DNA of 64,000 nt, taken from Salminus brasiliensis. Lineage: Eukaryota > Chordata > Actinopteri > Characiformes > Bryconidae. The notes under the pieces are model-generated. The model was not told the DNA's origin. It saw only the letters and a list, made by a program, of their open reading frames with translations, and did no database searches. Location: positions 11,691,949 to 11,755,948 of the forward strand of contig NC_132891.1 of NCBI RefSeq assembly GCF_030463535.1. The letters run 5' to 3'. This document shows positions 1-12,207 of the stretch, in pieces. The position numbers were made by a program, and so were the translations under genes. Each line of letters opens with the position of its first letter. Position 1 is the first letter of the stretch.

Positions 1-2830
1 TTAGCATCCAAAAAACAAAACGTTTTTGGTTTGTTAATTTTATACACACTTTTGTACAATATGTGCAGAGATAAAAAAAAAGTTTTGTGAAAAACTGCAA
101 ACTACAAAAAAACTACAAACAACATAGTCCAGATCGGTGGTGCAGCATTTTAACCTGGAGCCATCTCTAAATCTCTGCTTTTGCCAGTGTTCAACACTTG
201 CCCTGAAAGAGCGCATGTGAGGGCAGAGCTTGGATTCATCAATCAAAATGCAATTAAACTACTCTCTCACTTTCTCATCAGAAACTCTTAGCTGAGGAAG
301 AAAAGCTGAAGCAATACGTGAGTCAATTTTTAAATCACTTCAGAGTGGATCAATCTTTAGTTCAACAGCAGAATGAAGGCCTTCACTCATTACACACAAG
401 CAGAAGCACAAGAGTGACATGGACAAATTAGTGAACCTTCCATCTGCATGTCATACACAAACACCCATTACACTACGATCCAATCACTCAGCAAGCACTT
501 TTTCTCACATCTGTGGTCATGCAATACGTCTCCATGGATTTCTGTGTTCGATATTCAGCACAGTGCATTGTATAAGGGTAAGCCCATCAAACTGTAGTTC
601 CCCACTAGAAACTGGATCTCTATTGCTATAGCAAATCTCCCTTTAATATTGGACTAATGAATCACTTTTTTCTAAGCTGGATCAATGCGCTGACTTGCCA
701 AGTGGTTTACAGTCATGTGTGCCGGGTCTATGTCTCTCACAAACATCGATTACGTTGCCAGACTGACAAGATTTATTGCAGTTCTAATGGAGCCTCACCT
801 CTGTGATATCCCCACTGCTGGCAGGCTTTGGGTCCAAGCCTTGCTCTGATGGATGCTCTGCTCTGACCACAGATCAGCTCTGAGTGACCGCTGTTCCTCC
901 CACCCGATCAATAACGCTGCCTAGCTCCACAAACATCAGGAACTGAGTGGGGACACTCCAAAAATATTTCCATTTTCATTTCATTATAAAAAAAATGAAT
1001 AATAATATTCAGTTATTTATGGTTGTCTCATACTTTAGTAACTACCATACATTATTTAGTAAATACTATGAAATCAATATGTTCAGTAGCTATGAAAGTG
1101 AGAAACTGAAATATGGTATGAGGGCAATGGCTCAATTTTTAGTGCACTCATTACAACCACATCAATAGGCTACACTGCAGTTATACTTAGTTCACTGGTG
1201 TGCTAATTTCAGGCAATACTGCCCCCCTCTGGGTAATAGTGAAACTGCAGGGTGTAGTCAGACAGCTGCAGTGATTTGTACAAGCAGACTATGTGACACA
1301 TTATGATATTCAGTTCATGCAGACTAAGAAAATAGCCTTTAAAATGAGTCAAAATTCAGCCCAAAGTGGACTTGATGCCGACAGAAAAAAATATGATTAA
1401 TGATCCTGGTGCTTAAATCTAAATGGTTTCCTTATAACTTCCTCATTATAGACAGACGACCATCCTTATTCATGTACTTCTCCAAAACTTGCATGCATTG
1501 CACTGCATCTTTAAAGCTCTCTGTCTGGGATCACATCACACAGCAGGCCTGCCAGTCTGTCCCAAGAGAACTCTAACACTACCACTAATGAGACTGCACT
1601 CAAGACGAGAGGGGGGGGGGGCAAGAATGACAGAGCGAAAGAAAAGAGAGAGAGGGAAAGCAAGCGAGAGGCTGCTGTTTTGCACCATGCGTCTTGTCTA
1701 CTGTGCAGTACCTTCCCTGACAGCATGAAGTTGACATTAATACTGCCTGAGTCTCAGTGCCTATTCTCCACAGGATGGAAGAGCGAGAGACATAGACTGA
1801 AAAAAGATACATAGCAGAAAGAGAGAGAGAAAGAGAAAGAAAGGGCAATAGACAGAGAGAGACAGGCAGAAAGAGATATCCAGGGTCATGAGGCTACCCA
1901 AATGACAGTAATGAACAGTCTACCAGTATAATTAAGATAATTACAAGTCTAATGGCATAACTCAGCAAGATATGTCATATTGGTCTTGTGTACAGTCAGT
2001 ACTGCATTAATGCCTGGGGGATCAATGAGACACAAGCACTGAATACTTAATCAGGTCTGCAGGACATGTTCTAGCTGGGTTTTAAAAATCCATACTGACT
2101 GACCTCCTGTGGCCCGAGTGAGCACAGGCTGTAACAGGAAGTGAGCAGGTGTGAAAAAAATGTCAGCTTTCCGACTAATCCTTTTGTACATACAGGATTT
2201 AATCTACAGTACAAAACATGAAACAACCTCTGTCTTAATTCACTGGTAATGTACAGTGTGTTATCCTTTAGAAGTCACTATTGTTGCCAGCGAAGATGTT
2301 TCTTTGGGCAAAGACAAAATATCCTTTCTTTGTAATGCTTTTATCATTTCTTGTCAGCTATTATTTCCATTTTTAGAAAATATTTATAAATAGCATAACT
2401 TGCTATTTGGGTTGCAGACACAATGCTTGCTCAGTCCCTTTTTAAAGTAGATTAAGAATAGCTTGTTATTATGATATAATGCTATTACACATCAGTATTC
2501 CCTAAAAAAGGACTGACTTGCAAACACACACCATAATCATTACCAATAGGTCAGATGCAGAGAAAGCCACACTCGGAAAAGAAACAGTCAGCAAAAATGT
2601 ACTGGTTCACAGAGCCCTCAGTCTGTACTATTCGCCCACAAAATTGTCTTTTGTGCCATTTTAGTAATTCAATAATTAGCTTTGATCTCCAAATTATGTG
2701 CAGCTCAGTAACAGAACAGCTTGTTAACATAAGCTAATACCTCATCAGAACCTTGGACAGCATCATAACATAGTATATCACCACATAGTAAGACCTCATA
2801 GAGCAAGCTAAATCCACATATTCTCCCTGG
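1..2830. other. Intergenic, no gene seen
   Basis: No exon-like ORF or recognisable repeat body. A purine-rich GA low-complexity stretch lies at about 1608-1680 and 1816-1870, and it creates short spurious ORFs on both strands. Confidence 0.6.
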
Positions 2831-2837
2831 ACAGCAT

Positions 2838-2940
2838 AGTGTAGGTCAGAGGTTGTCCAGTTCTGGTCCTGATGGGCTGACATCCAACACAGTTTTATGG
2901 ATTCCCTTCTCTAACACAGTTGAGCCAGTTGTGTAGTTTA
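2838..2940. repeat. Possible dispersed repeat fragment
   Basis: Contains a motif like 'gttctggtcctga' followed by 'acacagttt', similar in layout to the ends of the 40814-41708 element and to a type common in fish genomes. Divergent, so uncertain. Confidence 0.3.
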
Positions 2941-3404
2941 GCTGGGTTATTTCTCTCTTTTTGTCACTGCTTTACCCAAACAACTGTTGGATAAAGAGTT
3001 ACCTCAACCCTGCGACAAATTGCCTTTCTGTGTGGACATACGTTTCTAACAGCAGAGAAAATGTCACAGATTAAGGTGAGTTTTTCTCATTAACCTAATT
3101 TTGAGAAAGCAATCATTATGAATATCTGTATGTTGTAAACAACACCAATGCTGCATTTTTTTATTTACATGCTAGCACTAGTATATAGTAATTTAGCTAG
3201 CTAGCAGCATTGATTGATGATTGATATTTAATTACACTCTGCAAGACAAAAGAAAAAAAAAACTTACAGCTGAAAACTGTGAAAACACAGCTTTTACTAC
3301 AACCATCTAATATAAATGAAAGACTACTTTAGCTATTTTAACCTTTTCTAATCTCACAACAGTTGTTACAGAAGAACTTTGTGGGGCAGCATGGAGAGGT
3401 CAGG

Positions 3405-4420
3405 TAGAGATGGGCCTATCAGTGTTTTTGGGCCTGATACCGATTGCCTTCAGTATAATCGCCTGGTCAAGGGCAGAACTGGATGTCACATGAACCTTTC
3501 CAGGCACTGCTTGATAAAACAACATTGTGCAGAGATTTAGTAATGTTCCCTGCACTGCCTCTCAAGATGAAAAGTACTTTACCTTTTGGAATCAACCATA
3601 TGCAAGACTTGTGAATTCCCTTGCAGAACTACACTGTGGAGATCTTAGTGTCGTTTGTGGTGTTAGTGTGCTAGTTCAGCTGTGTTCTGATACTTACTGT
3701 ACTGAGCTGAGTGATGTAGTCTCAGTGTGTATGAGGGAAGAGGTGTTAAAAGTCTTTACTCTGCTTCCCCCACAAGCCGCATTCGTTTTATACATTCTAC
3801 AAATAATCAGCACATGGAGTGTGCACCACTTCGGTGCAGGACATTAAAAATAATTACCACCTAGCACTTTATACTGAACAAGTACAGGAGCCTGTAACTG
3901 AGGGGCTGCAGGCAACACTTTAGCAACTCACTAAATATGGACAATCTGATCTGAGCAGCTCTCAGAAACGCTGATCACATAGTTGGGCTGAAAATCGCCC
4001 GATACCAATACATTGCCGATCGACTCAAACTGCTCAACTATTTAGGAATGATAAAGCTGCTAACCTTAATTCTGAATATGCTGTACTATATCATAATGTT
4101 TCATTTTCTCTGTATCTTACTGGATCATCAACATCAACCTGTCGCATTAAGCTGACATCTTGGTGCTTCAAAGACTATCCAGCAAAGAGGCTTTAGAGTG
4201 CCGCTTATCTTCTTCACTTTTTATCAGAGAGACTCCAGCAAAGCTACACTCGGGCACATGCACAGATGTGCTACCTATTATTCAGCACAGTGGAGCTCGC
4301 TCTGTTAGAACCAATTTCATCTCTTTGTTTCAGACTCCTGCTGCCAGAGCTGAGCTATTATGCAGATTGGCAGGATGCTTCAAGACATGTGCATAGAGAG
4401 CTAAGCACAGATGCAGTGGC
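3405..4420. repeat. Possible degenerate DNA-transposon remnant
   Basis: Motifs of the type 'gatgggcc...gataccgat' occur at 3409-3450 and again near 3990-4025 ('cgcccgataccaat'). This recalls the ends of old hAT-type non-autonomous elements. No transposase is readable. Family is a guess. Confidence 0.25.
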
Positions 4421-4421
4421 A

Positions 4422-5230
4422 TGCAAGAGTTTAGGTACCCCTGGTCCAAATCTCTGTTACTGTATGCGCATTACATGCCATGTAAAATTACATTAAACAT
4501 ATCATGCTGCATCTTTTTGATTTCTGATTGATACAATAGGCACTGTTCCCATTTTTATATGACATGGCCCAATATCGCTTATTTTATTCCAATCTTGGAT
4601 ACACAGAGAGCATTAATAATATAATGGATCATTGATGCCTGAAATTCCTGTATTTTTGGCACATTTGGGCACCCCAAGAAATGTGAGGACTTAGACAACG
4701 TTTACAAGATCTTAAGGAGCTTGTTAGGGCTGTGGCACATTCTCAATCATCATAAACAAAAATGCCAGTCAATGCAAATTTAAAAAAAGACTCCTCAACC
4801 CTTGTGCCAACAATCAGCAGCCATGAGCTCATCTAAAAAAGTAAATAACTGCTGCCCAAAGCAGGAGAAGATACCAGGATAGTAATGCAGCAAAGTGTAA
4901 TCAGGTAGCAGTTTCCTTAGTTCGTAATATAATTTAAAAAAGGCCTTTAACTGGAACAGTGGAGGTCAAGCTGAGGTATGCAAGAACTTTCAGAGAGAGC
5001 TGCTTGTAGGATTTCTAGAAAGGTAAATTAAAACCCCCATTTGATGGCAAAAGACCTTCAGGTAGATTTAGATGACTCTGGGGTGGTGGTGTACTGTTCT
5101 ACTGGGCTGTAGACCTAAACAAATGTGACCCTAATGGAAGAGTCCTGAAAAGAAAACCTTTTCTGCATTCACACCAAACAATTCAGCACCAGAGGTTAAC
5201 AAGTTGAGAGATCTGTCAAAGGGGGCACAC
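4422..5230 (+). mobile_element. Degraded Tc1-like element (old copy)
   Basis: Starts with a terminal-type motif resembling 'gcaagagtttaggtacccctgg' (22 nt at 4422; only key parts shown: 'gtttaggtacccctgg'), followed by leader sequence including 'cttgtgccaacaatcagcag' (4801-4820) and then a broken transposase segment. I recognise the order of these blocks from a common fish Tc1-like family. The right end is not visible. Confidence 0.55.
4985..5212 (+). pseudogene. Tc1-like transposase N-terminal remnant
   Basis: Conceptual translation gives LSERAACRISRKVN, stop, NPHLMAKDLQVDLDDSGV, then after further stops and a frame change KCDPNGRVLKRKPF. This resembles the paired-type DNA-binding region of Tc1-like transposases (KLSxRAAHRIARK... 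TAKDLQ... RKPF). At least three stops and one frameshift make it dead, and no catalytic DDE region follows. Confidence 0.6.
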
Positions 5231-6590
5231 TCACAATGCAGGGAACCCAAACCTTTCCGGGCCTCTTTTTTGCTCCTTTTTCTATTCTAAAACTTTAAAA
5301 TTTGAAAAAGCAATCTTGCTTTAAAACAATTAAGAAACATTTTTTGGAAATCAAGTAATCTGTAACTCACTTAACTATTCACAGCTAGAGTTGCAGTGGT
5401 ATTGCGGTTTTAGGTATATTGTGGTATGAAAATGGATGGGTATTATATAATGGTTCTCATACGGTTATTAGATCATAGTTTTAAAACCAAACAGTCAATC
5501 AATAAATGGAGCAAATATTCAGCAGGTGAAGCCACAATAAAAATAATCATTAACAAAGAAAGCAAACCTGTTTAAAAGAGCTTCACCTCATATGCAGTTT
5601 TATTTATTTATGTTAAAAAAGACATTTGTTGTTTTAATATTTTGTTCACCAAATGGTTTCATTCTTTTCAGAGTTGGTGCATAACAATAATAAAAATCTC
5701 ATTCTGTTGCAATCCTATTCACAGCACCAGATATTTTGACCAAACTTTTGCATGCCACTGTGTAAGCATCCAAGCACATGAACATCTCTGCTGGCACAAT
5801 GCCAACGTTAGAGCATGGCTTGAAGTGATTAATGATGTGCTTTAAAAGCACAGTGTGGCTTTAGAGTTCATATAAACTACAGACTTACTATTTACATGGC
5901 ACTAATAAACTATCTACTAAGATATTATATTTGTCAGACTCACTGTATAAATATGACCTGGACACTCTTGAAGCGTAACAGAAAAATTAAATATTTAGTT
6001 TATATTGAGTTTAAAACGAATGCAGGGCTTTTCTGAAATGTAAATGATAGAATCGACTGTTACCATATGCAGTGTGTTCTGCATGAAGGCACCCTGTCTC
6101 CAATTTCTCATCTCGAAAACTCAAAGTGCCACCTCTTCGTTTTCCCTCTCTCTAATCTCTCCTGCAAAAACCCATGTTAGCATATGCAGACTGTCTAGCA
6201 TACTTAAAGATTCTCCCAGCAAATCCATGGACTCCTCCTACTATGTTCATTAGAATGAGACAGACTCTTAAGCCTGACTCTGGGGACTTAGCTCTGACAT
6301 GTTAAACATGAGCAGGGTTTGTAGTGCCACACAGGACTGCTGAGAAATAAACACTTTTGGTCTCAATCATGCTGAAAGACATTCTGACATAAATGCAGCA
6401 ATGGCAAACTGAAATGAAAACACTCAGTTATGGGGACCAATTTGTGAACTGATTTATACTGAGGATAACAACAGATCATTATCTCGTCCTCGAAAGTGAT
6501 ACTTATAACAATCAATAACAGTTTTTTCATGTTCCAGTAAAATCAATAAAATCACTATAAATAAGGAATGCTGATATCAATTGTCATTCA
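5231..6590. other. Intergenic, no gene seen
   Basis: AT-rich. A weak 'tattgcggttttaggtatat' motif near 5400-5420 resembles a fish repeat end, but no element can be delimited. Confidence 0.5.
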
Positions 6591-6593
6591 AAA

Positions 6594-6690
6594 GTCAGGT
6601 CAAGTCAAGAGGCTTTTATGGTCACAGTAGATAGAACAGAACATCTCCTTTGTATCCAGTATTTTGCAGCAAATTACTTGACAAGTGTGC
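6594..6690. repeat. Dispersed repeat fragment (CAAGTCAAG type)
   Basis: 'gtcaagtcaagaggctttta' (6600-6619) resembles the ends of a widely dispersed fish repeat and shares its CAAGTCAAG core with the ends of the 24789-25421 element. Only one end is present. Confidence 0.4.
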
Positions 6691-6786
6691 CAGTAAGCAC
6701 ATGGTGGGAGCACCAATGATGTTCTGTATTAAATAGGCAACTTAATCAAATGCCTGTTTGAAATATCAGCCAAAGATAAACATCTG

Positions 6787-7470
6787 TCAGCTGCTTATGG
6801 GATTGCTATAAAGGCAAACTGAAACCCCTATTTGATTACAAATGTCTGCCAATACCAATATGATTATGCCAAAAGTCATGGGACAGGAGCTAGTATCATG
6901 TAGGAGGCTCTGTGGCCCACCAAAGTGCAGCAACTTGACATGGCATAAATTCCACAAGTGGTGGGATACAGAGCTGTCTGGACAGCCACCCACAGTCCCG
7001 TAGTATTTATAGCAGTAGGATTTTAGGTGCGAATTCAGGACCTCTCCACCACATCCCATAAATTCTTGTTTAGGCTGATTTTGGGGAAAGGTGCAGGAAA
7101 CACCATTCGTCAGAACTTTCCAGAATGCTCCTCAAACCTGCTTGGGCCTAATGGCATTATCTTGCTGGATTATCCTATCACTGCTGGGGTACACAAAGTC
7201 TATGCAAATGATTATCAAGCAGCAAATGTCATGGGCACCGGTCAATTACATGTTTAGGCAGACTGGTAGGTCCAAACCATGCCATGAGAATACACCCCAC
7301 ACCAAAATGGAACCATGACACGCCTGCACAGTGCCTAGTTGACAACTTCAAGGGGTCTGTGACAATGATGACTCATTGGACAATGCCACATGCTGCCAGT
7401 CCTCTAGGGTACAGTAAGCAACTTTGCAATTCACGTTGCCTTGCCATTAGTATGATTGCCAGGGTTTAAC
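6787..7470 (-). pseudogene. Degraded Tc1/mariner-like element, antisense
   Basis: On the minus strand, IIQQDNA (about 7155-7180) matches the second catalytic D block of Tc1/mariner transposases (FQQDNA), and NLWDVVERS (about 7040-7070) matches the block around the third acidic residue (NPIEHLWDxLER). The expected glutamate is gone (NKNLW). Intervening stops and frameshifts show an inactive copy. The end near 6860-6890 reads like 'tcccatgacttttggcata', the terminal sequence type of such elements. Family assignment from motifs only. Confidence 0.5.
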
Positions 7471-9404
7471 CTCCCTCACTAGATAAAACTCAAAACTTAT
7501 ACATGTGTGTGCGCTCCCAAGCCGTACCCTAAGGAAACACCAATTCTTTATCAATATACATACTGCTATCCCATGCCTTTTGACATGTCAGTGTCATTTG
7601 CTATAGCACAACCCAAACAAAAAGGCAATATCAGCTGCAGAATGAGTAAGATCTAAAAAAGGAGAAATCATTGTTGACACAGGTATCAAATATTTAGGGA
7701 AGCAATTCAAAATTGCCACTCCATCTATATCTCGACTGGATCACAAAATCGTATTTACTCCTAAACTGCACAATCATGACAATGCAGGAGGAAATTAACC
7801 TAAAGGAAAGTGAGGGAGAAGAAATAAGTCAGAGGAAACGAGGAAGGAGGCAGGATGAGAGCAAGTGGCCAGGAGACATGGAACAATGAAAATTGAAGAC
7901 GACACATCATGCTCGGACGTCTTTAGGCCCAGCGGTAGCTGCCAGTTGGCTTTGGCACTCTTTTATCTGTCACCTTAATAAATTGTTCAGCAATGGTAGG
8001 CTTCTGCTTGCTGGAAAGGCTTTGACTGGAAGCTATCTGTCAGTTGCAGACATGTTGTGTCTCTTTCGTCCTCATTGAGGCTGTCACTTTCCAACACCAT
8101 CCAATCCATCCAGCTACAGCTCCATTGCCAGCTGTGATTACTTTGCCTGGGAACCACTCCAAAATGCAATTATAATAAAATGCAATCAATTTCTGTTGTT
8201 GCTTTCTCAGTGCTGCTCGCTGTTAGGACTGATTTCTCAGTTATTCTGATGCATTTTCATCTACTGTACTGGAAGCACTGGATCATATTCAACCAACCTG
8301 TTGATTTATGCATAGCTTTTTGTCCTAATAGCAAATATATAGTCGATGTCAAGACAAAACCTAGTATCCTGAAATGGAAACTTTTTAGAAAAAGGAAAAT
8401 ATGTGAAGTCAATGTGAACTGTTAATAGTAACTTTGATAATTATAATTATTTCTGCATTATATATATGTATGATTAAAACACATCAGGGAGGATTTCTAA
8501 GTTAGCTGAGCATTTTCTCTGTATGGATGCGTGTGGAGGAAGGAAAGGAGAGACATAATATTAGGGATATTAATTTTTCTAACTTGCTGGTGATGTGATC
8601 AAAAAGACATCAAAAGATAACAGAAGCTTTTTTACATGATATGGTACAACCATGCGTCACATAAGCAGAAAAAATAACTATCAAGTTATTTCAAGTGACA
8701 TCAAAATAATCCCTGTTATATGTATTCTGGATGTTTTTTAGCTAGGCCAAACACATTTTTATATCTTTATACATTTATTTATGCACAGTAATTGATCAAA
8801 CCAGCCAATACCTAGTTCATTAAAATATGCCTGGATCGACCTCATCCCGATCCACTAGATCGGATCAGCACATTCCTACAAAAAAAAACACAGATTTTCT
8901 TTGTAAATGTGTACATGTTCTCGTCATGATTCAGTCCATTTTTAATTCTTTGTGGTTCACAGTTTGTGGGTCTGGATGCTGGGAAAAGGACAATGTGCTC
9001 TAGGACAATGTGTTTTAGACAAGCAATTGGCATCAACGTAGAACACTCACATATATTTTTAACATTTTGTTTTCTAAATCTGACTTGTTAATCCAGCTTT
9101 TTTTATGCGCATTTTCAAAGGTCAAATCAAAGAGGTGGGTGGAAAACCACACAATGTAGGGCAGCAGGTGGATCACAAAATGCAAAAAGCAAAAAACGTA
9201 ACAAAAAAAACTACATAAAAGTTTCTTGTGAGGTTTGGTCATGACAGCACACTATGAATCCCACATAAACTTGTAGGTTTTTTATATTCCATGGATTGCC
9301 TTGTTTTCCACTGCAGCTGTGTTATTTGCACAGTGTACAGTATCTGGGTAATGGATATGAGCAATTATCTGAGAGGAACAAGGAATATATCTTTGCTTGC
9401 TCAC

Positions 9405-9435
<31 letters not shown>

Positions 9436-11470
9436 TCTCTTTGGAAACATTACTCATGCTGTCCTATAATTATGCTGCTAGAGGTTTTGACATTTCTTAC
9501 TGAGCAATTCAGATGTGAAAAATTTGTTATTTTACTGCTTTACTTTTCATTACGTTAATGCTTGGAGAAGCATTTACTGCTTCATATATGGGGCTAATTT
9601 ACACCGTTTATTCAGCAGAACTACTGGAAGGGTACAATGTTGGATCAAAACAAGCATCTCATTGTAAAACGGGGTCTGGCTCAAACTGTCTTAAAGAGCC
9701 TGAAGGTCTCATACTAAAACTGCATATATTCAGATGTTCTTCAATCTTAAAACACTCCAGGCAGCAGACAGCCATAAAGAACCATGTTCTCATACTTCAT
9801 TTTAGCTAATTGTTTCCTATAAAAAAAAGCACAACACACTTTGATAGAGATATATAAACAGACATATATACAGACTGCTGCTACTGTCACTGCAGCATGT
9901 GTCTGATGCAAAATGCTTCACATTTGATGAGCAGCAATTCTGGTTAAAGCTCAACCTTCAGACTGGTGAGCTGCAAGGTGATGAAATTCTGTCCCCACCT
10001 AAACGATTCCTGACATCTCTTACACTGTCCACACCCCATCCCCACATGCTTCGACACCATCCCTGCTCCATTCACACATTACCCAATCATCATACCCACA
10101 CCATCCCCACATGCACCGACAGTGCTACCACTTTATCCCACCATAAAAACTATAAAAATATATACAATATATACAAATGTCAACACACATTTCTGTAGGC
10201 TGTTTATGTAAGCATGTTAGACTTTTTGTTTTTCCGTCATTTTATTTCTTTTATTTATTTATTTATTTTTCATATTTTTCATGGCTGTTTAAACTAAACC
10301 TGCATCTCACCCAAGAAAGTGATCAGAAGTCAACAAGCTGCAAAATGCACTCCTTCTGCACCATTGTATCAGTTTTAACACTAGTGACATACACACTAAT
10401 TTCACTCACACTACTCACCACTCACCACCTACTGGACAGGGTGCAAACTACTTACAATTACGTTAAATCACTCTCAGTTTTCTAATCTTTCAAATCTGTC
10501 ATTGACTGAATTCTGCCAATGACAGAAAATATTTGGTTAACACGGCCGCTGCACTGAGGTGTACCTTGACTTTTCATAGAGAACTGTTTCTCACTATATC
10601 TACACTCCTTAAAGATTAAGCCTTGTGGCTCCTCAACAGGTAATTTTCAATAGTTTAAATCTGTACTATATGGGTATGATTTCATTAATAACAAAAAACA
10701 GTGAAAACCAAGAATTTCTTCATTATAGTGTATGTGCTCAATAAGGTTTACTACAAAGATAAACCAAAACCTGATGTTTTTACCATCATTGTTGGCTTTT
10801 GAAATAAGACCGACTGATTAATGACTGTCTCACAGGCATTAATGATTAGACTACATCTGGAGCATTACATATTAAACAAATGCACACAGGACATGCTGAT
10901 GTTGGATGTCTAAGCAGTCTGACAACAATGGCTGCTAAGAAGCAATTCGAGGACTAGGAAAATAAACTATGAGAATGAGATGAGTCTGTCGATTAAGCAT
11001 ACAGAATGAACTGTCCTTTGCTGCTGTTGAAACCGGGTCCTTTCATTATTATTCCTGCTGTGTTAATAGACATTTCATTACCTTTCCCACCTTTTCCCAT
11101 ACCTGCGAATTAACATGGAAATGATAACTCGGCTAAAGTCAGCATGGTGGCATATTTGATTAAATGAAACTTTTAATTTAAGTTTTAATTAGCTACAACA
11201 CAGCCTGCCTTGAAAACACCATTTTCTAAACTGCAAACTCACAGTTATGTGGCCACACAACAAGTGCAGCAACCATGAATAAGTTAAGTATTTTTGTGCA
11301 CTATATTCACCATGATCTTGCCATCTCCTCTGAGAACTCACTGGACACTCCATCTGCAGAAGCATAAAGAATTGGTGTAGTCGAGAATGACCAGTTATTG
11401 TTCTTGACTCATGTTACAAATTTGACTCAGTCAGCTCCTTTACAACATCCAGAGAATTGGGCTTGTAATT
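7471..11470. other. Intergenic, no gene seen
   Basis: AT-rich unique sequence with many short spurious ORFs. A TC microsatellite lies at 9402-9440 and a TTTA run at about 10246-10268. Nothing else seen. Confidence 0.6.
9402..9440. repeat. (TC)n microsatellite
   Basis: Nearly pure CT dinucleotide run with two small interruptions. Confidence 0.9.
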
Positions 11471-12207
11471 GAGAGAGGCCTGTAATTGACATCATAGGTA
11501 GACCTCAACTATGAGAGACAAAATGAGAAAAAGATTTCTGAAAATCACATTGTCTGATTTTTAAAGAATTTATTTGCAAATAATGGTGGAAAATAAGTAT
11601 TTGGTCACCTACAAACAAGCAAGATTTCTGGCTGTCACAGACCAGTAACTTCTTCTTTAAGAGGCTTCTCTGTCCTCCACTCATTACCTGTATTAATGGC
11701 ACCTGTTTGAACTCGTTAACAGTATAAAAGACACCCGCCCACAACCTCAAACAGTCACACTCTTAGTGAATGATCTGCAGAAAGCTGGGACCAACGTTAC
11801 AAAGGCTACCGTCAGTAACACACTACGCCGCCAGGGACTCAGATCTTGCAGTGCCAGACGTGTTCCCCTGCTTAAGCCAGAACATATCCGGGCGCGTCTG
11901 AAGTCACTGCTCTAGAGGAGATCTGCATGGAGGAATGGGCCAACATACCAGCAACGGTGTGTGCCAACCTTGTGAAGACTTGCAGAAAACGTTTGACCTC
12001 TGTCATTGTCAACAAAGGATATATAACAAAGTATTGAGATGAACTTTTGTTATTGACCATATACTTATTTTTCACCATTATTTGCAAACAAATTCTTTAA
12101 AAATCAAACAATGTGATTTTCTGAATTTTCATAGTTGAGGTCTACCTCAATGATGTCAATTACAGGCCTCTCTCATCTTTTTAAGTGGGAGAACTTGCAC
12201 AATTGGT
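11471..12207 (+). mobile_element. Internally deleted Tc1-like element
   Basis: Inverted ends run from 11471 ('gagagaggcctgtaattgac') to about 11605 and pair with about 12049-12174. Right-end sequence typical of the family ('gtgggagaacttgcacaatt') continues to about 12207. Between the ends are two separated transposase pieces. The central catalytic region and the start of the ORF are missing, so the copy is non-autonomous. Outer boundaries beyond the inverted repeats are approximate. Confidence 0.85.
11763..12037 (+). pseudogene. Tc1-like transposase, two joined fragments
   Basis: 11763-11903 encodes 47 residues of the second DNA-binding region (LVNDLQKAGTNVTKATVSNT, then [19 protein letters not shown]). 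From 11912 a different frame encodes the last 41 residues ([20 protein letters not shown] to ITKY) with stop at 12035-12037. The catalytic core between them, including all DDE residues, is absent, and so is the N-terminal start. Both missing blocks look like clean internal deletions. Confidence 0.85.

Noticed and set aside
1608..1870. Overlapping ORFs on both strands
   Set aside because: Produced by GA-rich low-complexity sequence.
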